In this document: one piece after another, positions 1-5,204 of the stretch
Numbering within the stretch: the stretch's first letter is position 1
Layout: every line of letters begins with the position of its first letter
NCBI GenBank assembly: GCA_001873675.1
Contig: MNZP01000017.1
Coordinates: 1 to 5,291, forward strand
Length of the DNA stretch: 5,291 bases
Direction of reading: 5' to 3'
From: Syntrophaceae bacterium CG2_30_49_12
Lineage (GTDB): Bacteria > Desulfobacterota > Syntrophia > Syntrophales > CG2-30-49-12
Made by a program: the position numbers and the translations under genes
Notes under the pieces: generated by a model
Database searches by the model: none
Seen by the model: the letters and a program-made list of their open reading frames with translations, nothing else
What the model was told of the DNA's origin: nothing

Positions 1-59
1 GCTTTCACCTGGGGACGGACGTAGCCGGTGGTTTGAAAATCTTGGCGGAAGCCCTTTAG
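1..59 (+). CDS. C-terminal fragment of an unidentified upstream gene
   Basis: The third forward frame is open from the window edge to a TAG at 57-59 and gives 18 residues, FHLGTDVAGGLKILAEAL. This looks like a natural protein end: an amphipathic helix with Ala and Leu. Similar tails occur on PLP-dependent aminotransferases, but 18 residues are too few to assign a family and I do not recognise it. The second forward frame is also open, to a TGA at 86-88, but its composition is less protein-like. The gene lies 153 bases upstream of the preferred lolA start, so it need not share a transcript with it. Confidence 0.35.
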   Translation, partial: FHLGTDVAGGLKILAEAL

Positions 60-94
60 AAGCCGTTAAACCAGCGTCATCGGGATGATATATA

Positions 95-120
95 TTCTCT
101 TCTCTTCTCTCCCCTCCCTT
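95..120 (+). repeat. pure pyrimidine tract with three TTCTC units
   Basis: Twenty-six consecutive pyrimidines begin with three exact tandem copies of TTCTC (95-99, 100-104, 105-109) and then become C-rich. The tract is in the intergenic region upstream of the putative lolA promoter. A weak inverted repeat, TCATC-GG-GATGA (77-88), precedes it. The stem is too short and the following tract too C-rich to call a terminator with confidence. Confidence 0.5.
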
Positions 121-151
121 ATTATCAAGGCCTGACTCTTATATTCCCTCC

Positions 152-181
152 TTGACTTTTTTAAGGGGAATAAGATATTCT
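152..181 (+). promoter_or_regulatory. possible sigma-70 promoter for lolA
   Basis: TTGACT at 152-157 matches the -35 consensus at five of six positions. TATTCT at 176-181 matches the -10 consensus at four of six, with an 18-base spacer. Transcription would begin near 188, leaving a leader of about 25 bases before the ATG at 213. The position fits lolA, but the spacer is one base longer than ideal and the surroundings are AT-rich, so a chance match is possible. Confidence 0.35.
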
Positions 182-198
182 TAATACGGGTCAAATAT

Positions 199-203
199 GG
201 AGG
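199..203 (+). promoter_or_regulatory. ribosome binding site that decides the lolA start
   Basis: A strong GGAGG lies directly against an upstream ATG at 204, which is too close for initiation. It is 9 bases before a second in-frame ATG at 213, which is a normal distance. The site therefore favours the start at 213. Confidence 0.75.
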
Positions 204-212
204 ATGCCAAAA

Positions 213-899
213 ATGAAAACAAAATCTCTGTTATTGGTATCCATGGGTATCTCTGTGGCTCTTTGGTTGAGCTTTTTCCCTATTCCGCAGGCGCCGGCAA
301 AACTACTGCTGCCTCTTTCCGAATTGATTGCCAGGACACAGGAAAGCTATGAAAAAACGGAAGACTTAAGGGCAAGGTTTGTCCAGGAAGTAACGATCAA
401 ATCCATGGATAAGGTGGAGCGGGAAGAGGGGACTTTTTATTTCAAAAAACCGATGAGTATGTCCTGGGATTACGTAAAGCCAAAAGCAAAAAGAATCGTA
501 CTCAATCGGGAAAAGGGATATTTGTACATTCCGGCAGATCATGCTGTGTACGTCCAGGATGTAAAAAGCATTTTCAAATCAAGCCCGACGATCAAGTTCT
601 TCTCCGGCCTCGGCAAACTTCAGGATGACTTTCAGGTAAACTTTTCCCAGCATGACCCTCGCGACGGAGACGGAAACTACCTCCTTAGCCTGGTTCCCAA
701 AAATTCCGCTTACGGTATCCAGAAGCTTTACCTGACAATTGACAGAGACAATTTCCGGATTCTCCGTTGCAGCTTTACGGATGTCTATGGCAATGCTACG
801 TCTATTCGCTTTACGGACATCAAAGTAAATAATAAACTATCCGATAAGCTGTTCACCTTCAAACCGCCGCCGGGGGTAGAGGTCGTCAACATGCCGTGA
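213..899 (+). CDS. lolA: outer-membrane lipoprotein carrier protein LolA
   Basis: LolA is the periplasmic chaperone that takes mature lipoproteins from the inner-membrane LolCDE transporter and carries them to the outer membrane. From ATG 213 the protein has 228 residues, normal for the family. It begins with a signal peptide: Lys2 and Lys4, a hydrophobic stretch at about 5-22, and an AxA-type cleavage site in QAPA at 26-29. The mature part shows the family pattern: a helix with the SYEKTEDLRARFVQ segment (45-58), EEGTFYFKKPMSMSWDYVKP (71-90) matching the LolA 'G-x-x-x-x-(K/R)P-x-x-x-x-W-x-Y-x-x-P' core, then IVLN and YLYIP strands. It ends with FTFKPPPGVEVVNMP (214-228), the usual 'F-x-F-x-x-P-x-G-V' ending. 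An alternative start at 204 adds only MPK and has no usable ribosome binding site. LolB is typically absent outside beta- and gammaproteobacteria, so LolA may act alone here; that is inference. The gene seems to have its own promoter. Confidence 0.9.
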   Translation: MKTKSLLLVSMGISVALWLSFFPIPQAPAKLLLPLSELIARTQESYEKTEDLRARFVQEVTIKSMDKVEREEGTFYFKKPMSMSWDYVKPKAKRIVLNREKGYLYIPADHAVYVQDVKSIFKSSPTIKFFSGLGKLQDDFQVNFSQHDPRDGDGNYLLSLVPKNSAYGIQKLYLTIDRDNFRILRCSFTDVYGNATSIRFTDIKVNNKLSDKLFTFKPPPGVEVVNMP

Positions 900-922
900 T
901 TAAAGTTTACCATAACTACTCA

Positions 923-970
923 GGTTCAAAGTTCCGGGGTTCACGGTTCAAGGTTCACAGTTCAAGGTTA
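923..970 (+). repeat. diverged GGTTCAA heptamer array (left arm)
   Basis: GTTC occurs at 924, 931, 939, 946, 953 and 960, a spacing of 7, 8, 7, 7 and 7 bases, giving units such as GGTTCAC, GGTTCAA, GGTTCAC and AGTTCAA. This is a short degenerate minisatellite just after lolA. The units are the reverse complement of those at 1024-1053, so the two arrays form the arms of a large imperfect inverted repeat. The 62-codon open frame crossing it (896-1084) is low-complexity and not a credible gene. Confidence 0.85.
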
Positions 971-999
971 GACTGTGGCTCCTTGAACTATCTCAAGGA
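959..999 (+). other. two mutually exclusive hairpins between the repeat arms
   Basis: AGTTCAAGG (959-967) is a perfect reverse complement of CCTTGAACT (981-989), giving 9 base pairs and a 13-base loop. The same CCTTGA segment can instead pair on its other side: TCCTTGA (980-986) with TCAAGGA (993-999), giving 7 base pairs and a 6-base loop. The pairings use the same bases and cannot coexist. The structure is seen directly; any regulatory role is speculation. Confidence 0.5.
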
Positions 1000-1023
1000 A
1001 TATGAAGAACGTAAACCAACCAA

Positions 1024-1053
1024 CCCTGAACCCTTGAACCCTGAACCCTTGAG
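1024..1053 (+). repeat. tandem CCCTGAACCCTTGAA repeat (right arm)
   Basis: A 15-base unit is present twice in tandem (1024-1038 and 1039-1053) with 14 of 15 bases identical. Each unit is an 8-mer plus a 7-mer of the same family as the left arm, but in inverse orientation. The array ends in GAG that runs straight into the AGGGGG ribosome binding site of the downstream gene. Confidence 0.85.
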
Positions 1054-1059
1054 AGGGGG
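1053..1059 (+). promoter_or_regulatory. ribosome binding site for the GTG-started debranching enzyme
   Basis: GAGGGGG-like purines (GAG at 1051-1053, then AGGGGG at 1054-1059) sit 5 bases before GTG 1065. An in-frame TGA at 1050-1052 excludes any earlier start. The site directly abuts the right-hand repeat arm, so repeat structure could affect access to it. Confidence 0.6.
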
Positions 1060-1064
1060 TATCT

Positions 1065-3053
1065 GTGTTACTTGCCAGAATTGAGAAAATCTCCAGTTTA
1101 CCTCAGAAAGAGGCCCTGGATTTAGAGTGGCTTGAGACCAATGGACTGGGGGGTTACGCATCCAGCACTATCCTGAACTGTCATACCAGAAAATACCATG
1201 GCCTCCTGGTGGCAAATCTCAAAGAACCACCCGGCAGACACGTCCTCCTTTCGAAGTTTGAAGATTCCCTTTGCATGAAGGGCAAAGAATTCTTCCTCTC
1301 CTGTCATCAGTATCCCGGAGACTTTTTCCCCCATAACTGGGATATTATCAAAGAATTTCGATTAGTTCCCTACCTTGAATTTACCTACCAGATAGGTGAG
1401 GTGTGTATTCGCAAGTCTATCATGCTGGTTGACGGTGAAGACCGAGTTCTTATCAGGTATGATGTCGGAAATTGCCCCCGGGGGGTCCTCCGCCTGAAAC
1501 CATTCCTCGCCTACCGGGGATACCATACGCTCTCTAAGCAAAACCTGTTCCTTCATATCAAGACGTATAGCATAAAAAATGGATTCAATATCCAACCGTA
1601 TGATGGCATGCCCCCTCTGTACATCCAGACCAGCGTCAAATCGCAGTTTTTACCTTCCCCTGTCTGGTACAACAATTTTGAATACTCACGCGAAAAGGAA
1701 CGCGGCTATGAATGGCGTGAGGATCTGTTTCAGCCAGGCATTCTTGAGATTCCCATAAAAAGAGGCAGTGTCGTCATTGTCTCTTCCTCCCTGGGTATCT
1801 CGCAGGGACAACTGAGAAGGATATGGACGGCGGAAGAGACAAGAAGGAATCGCGAGATCGGGAGCAGCGAAGTCATCATAAACCGTTTTGGGGAGGAGGA
1901 TAGGTCCTATCTGAGGAATTTAATTGCTGCCGGTCAGCAGTTTCTGATCAAAACACCGTCGCATCGTCCCGCAATCATTGCCGGCTATCACTGGTTTGGT
2001 GAGTGGGGGAGGGACACACTTATCTCCCTGCCAGGCCTGACATTCTGTTGCGGCCGGCCAGAGGAGGGTATAAATGTCCTGGCCTCCCTCGGGGAGTTTG
2101 CAAGGGATGGCCTTCTGCCCAATTATCTGTCCGCCGATGAGAAGGAAAACACCTATAACGCTCTGGATGCCTCTCTTTGGTACTTCTGGGCTGTTCAACA
2201 GATGTTCAAGTACACGGGCGATAGCGAGACGATCAGGAAACAGATGTGGCCGATGATGAAAAGGATCATCAGACAGTTTATGGCCGGCACCTTATTTGAC
2301 ATTCACGTCAGTGACAACGGCCTGCTACATGCCGGAGAAGATGGTGCATGCCTTACCTGGATGGATGCAGTAGTGGGGGGTAGACCTGTCATTGCGAGAT
2401 GCGGATACCCGGTAGAAATCAATGCCTTATGGTACAATGCCCTCTGTTTTGCCGCTGAACTTGCAAAGCTCTTTGGTGAAGACGAGTCTCCTTTCTCTGA
2501 TCTTATCCCTAAGATCCAGCGGTCATTCCAGGATACCTTCTGGATAGAAAGTGAGGGATATCTGGGAGATTTTCTCTCCGACGGTTTTCTGGACCACGCG
2601 GTGCGACCGAATCAGATTTTCGCCGTCTCCCTCCCCTTTTCGCCCCTTAGCCCCTCTCAGCGGCGACAAGTCGTCAACAAAGTCGAACATCTCCTTCTCA
2701 CCCCCTGCGGGCTGAGGACACTTTCATCCAAAGACGAAAGATACAAGGGACGGTACGCCGGTGATGCCGCTTCGAGGGATAGGGCCTACCATCAGGGGAC
2801 CGCATGGCCGTGGCTCCTGGGACACTTTGGCGAGGCCTATCTCAACGTCGCCGAAGACAAGACCGCGGCAAAGGCGTTTCTCCTCGGCTATCTCCGGTCG
2901 TTTCTGAGTCAACATCTGACAGAGGCCGGTATAGGCTGCATCTCGGAGATCTTTGACGGGGACCCCCCTCACCTGCCGCACGGGTGCATTTCCCAGGCAT
3001 GGAGCGCCGCCGAACTGATCAGATTGTACTCGCTTTTGACGGAAGCATCCTGA
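1065..3053 (+). CDS. glycogen-debranching enzyme (amylo-alpha-1,6-glucosidase, archaeal/bacterial type)
   Basis: A 662-residue cytoplasmic enzyme expected to hydrolyse alpha-1,6 branch points of glycogen after phosphorylase has trimmed the outer chains. The N-terminal domain (about 15-260) opens with the family signature EWLETNGLGGYASST (21-35) and TRKYHGLLVA (41-50), as in the GDE_N family. The C-terminal (alpha/alpha)6-barrel domain (about 285-655, GDE_C family, GH133-like) carries HWFGEWGRDTLIS (309-321), NALDASLWYFWAV (365-377), TWMDA (431-435), PVEINALWYNAL (449-460), YHQGTAWPW (575-583) and SEIFDG (627-632) followed by GCISQAWSAAE (640-650). Likely catalytic acids lie among Asp317, Asp434, Glu451 and Glu628, judged by motif conservation only. 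No signal peptide is visible. The 4-alpha-glucanotransferase module of eukaryotic debranching enzymes is absent, as expected for this short type. The start is GTG, because an in-frame stop at 1050-1052 precedes it. The next gene begins 50 bases downstream without a visible terminator, so cotranscription is possible. The family is secure; exact substrate preference (glycogen or another branched alpha-glucan) is not visible. Confidence 0.92.
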   Translation: MLLARIEKISSLPQKEALDLEWLETNGLGGYASSTILNCHTRKYHGLLVANLKEPPGRHVLLSKFEDSLCMKGKEFFLSCHQYPGDFFPHNWDIIKEFRLVPYLEFTYQIGEVCIRKSIMLVDGEDRVLIRYDVGNCPRGVLRLKPFLAYRGYHTLSKQNLFLHIKTYSIKNGFNIQPYDGMPPLYIQTSVKSQFLPSPVWYNNFEYSREKERGYEWREDLFQPGILEIPIKRGSVVIVSSSLGISQGQLRRIWTAEETRRNREIGSSEVIINRFGEEDRSYLRNLIAAGQQFLIKTPSHRPAIIAGYHWFGEWGRDTLISLPGLTFCCGRPEEGINVLASLGEFARDGLLPNYLSADEKENTYNALDASLWYFWAVQQMFKYTGDSETIRKQMWPMMKRIIRQFMAGTLFDIHVSDNGLLHAGEDGACLTWMDAVVGGRPVIARCGYPVEINALWYNALCFAAELAKLFGEDESPFSDLIPKIQRSFQDTFWIESEGYLGDFLSDGFLDHAVRPNQIFAVSLPFSPLSPSQRRQVVNKVEHLLLTPCGLRTLSSKDERYKGRYAGDAASRDRAYHQGTAWPWLLGHFGEAYLNVAEDKTAAKAFLLGYLRSFLSQHLTEAGIGCISEIFDGDPPHLPHGCISQAWSAAELIRLYSLLTEAS

Positions 3054-3090
3054 TATTCTAAGTACTGCCAAGAACCACCCCAAAAATACA

Positions 3091-3106
3091 GGAGGTATTT
3101 GATTTG
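3091..3106 (+). promoter_or_regulatory. GGAGG ribosome binding site and TTG start of acs
   Basis: GGAGG (3091-3095) is followed after 8 bases by TTG (3104-3106), whose frame gives MKSEVLNP and the expected synthetase N-terminus. The next in-frame ATG codons lie inside conserved sequence with no comparable site, so the TTG is the best start. Confidence 0.75.
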
Positions 3107-4282
3107 AAATCAGAGGTTTTAAATCCCAGGGATCTTCAAGCCAATTTAAGAGACTACCAGGAAACTTACGAAAAATTCCGCTGGGGGGAAGTGGAAAAGG
3201 AATTCACCTGGCATACCACGGGTAAAGTTAATATGGCTCATGAGGCGGTGGATAGGCATGCCCGGAGCTGGCGCAAGAACAAGGTCGCCCTTTACTACAT
3301 AGATGACTTTCGTCAGGAGAAATACACCTACCAGGACTTGATGCTCCTCTCCAACAGGTTTGCCAATGTCCTGAGAAAATTGGGGATTAAAAAGGGTGAA
3401 CGGGTCTTTGTCTTCATGCCCCGCTCTCCGGAACTTTACATCGCCTTTCTGGGGATTGCCAAGGTGGGGGCAATAGTGGGGCCTCTATTTGAAGCCTTTA
3501 TGGAAGATGCGGTGAGGGATAGGCTGAAGGACAGTGAGGCGGCAGCGATTATCACCACGCCTTTCCTGAAAAATAGAATTCCTCGCAAGGATCTGCCTTC
3601 CTTGGAGCATCTGATCCTTGTTGGGACAGGGGAAAGATTGGAAGAAGGGGAGGTAAGTTTCGAAGAGGAGATGGCGAAAGCCCCGGAAAAAGCAGACATC
3701 GAATGGCTTACCCTCGAAGACCCTCTCATTTTACACTACACCTCCGGTTCTACGGGGAAACCCAAGGGAATCCTCCATATCCAGAGGGCAATGATCGGCC
3801 ATTATCAGACGGCAAAGTGGGTACTGGACCTGAGGGATGAAGATATCTACTGGTGTACCGCAGATCCCGGGTGGATAACCGGGACCTCTTACGGGATCTA
3901 CGGCCCCTGGTTGAACGGCGCCTCCAGTCTCATCCGGGGAGGACGGTTCAGCCTGGAGGGCTGGTATTCCACTATCGAGAGGTATAAAGTAACGGTCTGG
4001 TACAGTGCCCCCACTGCCTTCCGGCTGCTGATGGCTCAAGGGGATGATGTGGTTAAAAAATACGATTTAAGCAGTTTAAGATTGATCTACAGCGTAGGAG
4101 AACCCCTGAATCCTGAGGTTATACGCTGGGCCATAAAGGTCTTCGGGCAACCCATCCATGATACCTGGTGGATGACAGAAACCGGGATGCAGCTTATTGC
4201 CAATTACCCGTCCATGTCTGTAAGGCCCGGCTCCATGGGTAAGCCCTTTCCCGGTGTTGCCGCGACGATCCTTGACGGACAG

Positions 4283-4285
4283 TGA
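4283..4285 (+). other. in-frame TGA splitting acs
   Basis: The TGA is codon 394, between DGQ and KEIPPNQIGNLAIKKG. lolA, the debranching gene and acs itself also end in TGA, so TGA is an ordinary stop in this genome and genome-wide recoding to Gly or Trp is unlikely. The following base is A. The position falls before the N- to C-domain hinge (near 466-470), so the break does not separate two folding units. Confidence 0.9.
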
Positions 4286-4302
4286 AAGGAAATTCCTCCC
4301 AA

Positions 4303-4319
4303 CCAGATCGGAAATCTGG
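4303..4319 (+). other. small hairpin just downstream of the acs TGA
   Basis: CCAGAT (4303-4308) and ATCTGG (4314-4319) form a perfect 6-base-pair stem with a CGGAA loop, 17 bases after the TGA. A near-palindrome AGGAA-A-TTCCT (4287-4297) lies in between. The sequence also encodes conserved residues (NQIGNLA), so the structure may be incidental. The loop lacks the GU-type features of a bacterial SECIS element. Confidence 0.3.
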
Positions 4320-4342
4320 CCATAAAAAAAGGATGGCCCTCC

Positions 4343-4849
4343 ATGATGAGGGAGGTCTGGAAAAACCCGGAGAAATACCGGCAGTATTTCCCCTCTGACC
4401 TGCCTACCGCCCCAGCGGGGCAGGCAGGTGATTGGTTTATTGCCGGTGACGCCGCCTACCGGGATGAGGACGGTTATTTCTGGTTTCAGGGGAGGGTTGA
4501 TGATGTGATCAAGACCTCGGGGGAAAGGGTAGGACCCTTTGAGGTGGAAAGCAAACTCCTGGAACATCCCGCCGTAGCCGAGGCGGGGGTTATCGGTAAA
4601 CCCGACCCGGTAAGGGGGGAGATCATCAAGGCGTTTATCTCTCTTAGGCCCGGTCATACCCCATCACCGGAACTGAGGGAAGAGATATCACAATTTGTCA
4701 AGCAGGGCCTGGCTGCCCATGCCGCTCCTCGGGAGATCGAGTTTCGTGAGACCCTCCCCAAGACGAGAAGCGGAAAGATCATGAGGAAGGTGTTGAAGGC
4801 CTGGGAACTCGGGTTGCCTACCGGTGACCTCTCTACCATGGAGGATTGA
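4343..4849 (+). CDS. C-terminal part of acetyl-CoA synthetase, possible internal restart
   Basis: After the TGA the first in-frame ATG is 4343 (residue 414 of the full frame). It gives 168 residues with the GD motif, the hinge and the catalytic-lysine motif TRSGKIMR. An AAGGA at 4329-4333 is 9 bases upstream of the ATG and could act as a weak ribosome binding site. A separate polypeptide would miss residues 394-413 of the N-terminal domain, and the join is not at a domain boundary. A working split enzyme is therefore unlikely. This is best read as the downstream part of the interrupted acs, not as an independent gene. Confidence 0.35.
   Translation: MMREVWKNPEKYRQYFPSDLPTAPAGQAGDWFIAGDAAYRDEDGYFWFQGRVDDVIKTSGERVGPFEVESKLLEHPAVAEAGVIGKPDPVRGEIIKAFISLRPGHTPSPELREEISQFVKQGLAAHAAPREIEFRETLPKTRSGKIMRKVLKAWELGLPTGDLSTMED
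4398..4429 (+). repeat. palindromic hairpin element inserted in frame within acs
   Basis: ACCTGCCT (4398-4405) pairs with AGGCAGGT (4422-4429), and GCCCC (4409-4413) pairs with GGGGC (4417-4421) around the loop AGC. A 3-base bulge (4406-4408) lies on the left. It encodes LPTAPAGQAG (residues 433-442), placed between the conserved PEKY segment and WFIAGD. From memory, relatives have a much shorter link there. This suggests a small palindromic element that inserted without breaking the frame, in the manner of Rickettsia palindromic elements. Confidence 0.6.
4840..4844 (+). promoter_or_regulatory. ribosome binding site of the DUF4242-like gene, inside acs
   Basis: GGAGG overlaps the last codons of acs (Met-Glu-Asp) and is 7 bases before ATG 4852. 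A TTG at 4846 in the same frame is only one base away and too close. The ATG start is therefore preferred, and the overlap suggests translational coupling to acs. Confidence 0.75.
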
Positions 4850-4851
4850 AG

Positions 4852-5133
4852 ATGCCAAAATATATGATCATCCACCATCAGGATCCACAATTCGTCTCTT
4901 GCCACATAAACCTGGCCTGTAAGGTCTGTGCAAAGGAAAAGAGGGCAAGCTGGAAAAGGGCTTACTATAACCTGAGGGAGGGACGGATCTTCTGTGAGTG
5001 GGAAGCGCCTGACGAGGATACCCTGAAAGAAATCTTGCTGGAAAGCGGTTTTCCCCACGGAGAGGTGGTGGAGGTGGAGGCGCTGACGCCAGGAGAATGC
5101 GCTTGGGAAATCTTTGGTGAATTGGAAGATTAG
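4852..5133 (+). CDS. small cysteine-rich DUF4242-like protein
   Basis: A 93-residue soluble protein of unknown function starting 2 bases after the acs stop. The second half, REGRIFCEWEAPDEDTLKE (42-60) followed by SGFPHGEVVEVEALTP (65-80), has the pattern I associate with DUF4242 and similar small ferredoxin-like-fold proteins: a strand with 'FC-x-x-EAP-x-x-x', a helix, then 'V-x-E-V-x-x-(V/L)-x-P'. One DUF4242 member has been described as nickel-binding. The first half is unusual in carrying Cys17, His18, Cys23 and Cys26 (a CKVC motif), next to His8 and His9. With Cys48 and Cys83 this makes five cysteines in 93 residues, suggesting metal binding or redox chemistry; that is inference. No signal peptide or membrane segment is visible. 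Its position suggests a role linked to acetyl-CoA synthetase or shared regulation, but no function can be assigned. The domain assignment is tentative. Confidence 0.75.
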   Translation: MPKYMIIHHQDPQFVSCHINLACKVCAKEKRASWKRAYYNLREGRIFCEWEAPDEDTLKEILLESGFPHGEVVEVEALTPGECAWEIFGELED

Positions 5134-5204
5134 AAACAGGAGTTAATCCATATTGAAGGAAGAATTGAACGGTCTGTTTTTGTCCTGCTAAAATATTCAG
5201 GTGC
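5134..5204 (+). other. 71-base spacer between the last gene and the CRISPR array
   Basis: This short AT-leaning stretch contains no further repeat copy, no convincing terminator hairpin and no open frame of note. If the array is transcribed on the minus strand, as its repeat suggests, this is the leader-distal (trailer) side and not the leader. Confidence 0.5.

Larger units (their letters stand above)
3104..4849 (+). pseudogene. acs: AMP-forming acetyl-CoA synthetase, interrupted by one in-frame TGA
   Basis: The frame encodes 581 codons of an acyl-adenylate-forming synthetase: acetate + ATP + CoA to acetyl-CoA + AMP + PPi. In Syntrophus-like anaerobes the reaction is reported to run in the ATP-forming direction, so it may be an energy-conserving enzyme here. 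Motifs run in order: YTSGSTGKPKG (212-222, ATP-binding P-loop), TADPGWITG (252-260), WYSAPTAFR (299-307), YSVGEPLNPEV (329-339), DTWWMTETG (353-361), then after the stop WFIAGD (444-449), FQGRVDDVIKTSGERVG (461-477) and LPKTRSGKIMRK (551-562) with the catalytic Lys558. Codon 394 is TGA (4283-4285), where I recall relatives usually having Gly in 'DDQGNELPPN'; GGA to TGA would be one change. The frame is otherwise intact for 187 further codons. The first piece alone (393 residues) lacks Asp449 and Lys558 and should be inactive. Recent mutation, sequencing or assembly error, or readthrough are the options. An extra stretch of about 10 residues at 433-442 is encoded by a palindrome. The family is certain; the acetate substrate is likely. 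Confidence 0.85.

Noticed and set aside
204..212. ATG at 204 as the lolA start
   Set aside because: The GGAGG touches this ATG with no spacing, whereas ATG 213 has ideal spacing and gives a clean signal peptide.
896..1084. 62-codon open frame between lolA and the debranching gene
   Set aside because: It runs through the heptamer repeats, so its peptide is low-complexity (NPEPLNPEPL). It has no ribosome binding site and overlaps both neighbours.
3036..3064. Promoter between the debranching gene and acs (TTGACG at 3036)
   Set aside because: At a 17-base spacer the -10 would be TAAGTA, a poor match, and the better TATTCT at 3054 is only 12 bases away.
2724..3083. Minus-strand open frame over the end of the debranching gene
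   Set aside because: The sense strand encodes the conserved C-terminal motifs of the debranching enzyme; the antisense product looks like no known protein.
4283..4285. TGA read as selenocysteine
   Set aside because: The aligned position in relatives is, as I recall, Gly and not Cys, lies away from any redox chemistry, and the downstream hairpin lacks SECIS-like loop features.
4283..4285. TGA read as Gly genome-wide (SR1/Gracilibacteria code)
   Set aside because: lolA, the debranching gene and acs all terminate correctly with TGA at the expected family C-terminus, and the gene families fit Desulfobacterota rather than those lineages.
4324..4330. A7 run as a programmed frameshift or slippage site
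   Set aside because: Sequence before and after the run is already in the same frame, so no shift is needed to restore the protein.
4076..4657. 193-codon open frame on the minus strand inside acs
   Set aside because: It is antisense to conserved synthetase sequence, matches no recognisable family, and is explained by codon composition of the sense gene.
4846..4848. TTG at 4846 as the start of the DUF4242-like gene
   Set aside because: It is one base from the GGAGG, while ATG 4852 is 7 bases away and gives the expected MPKYMI N-terminus.
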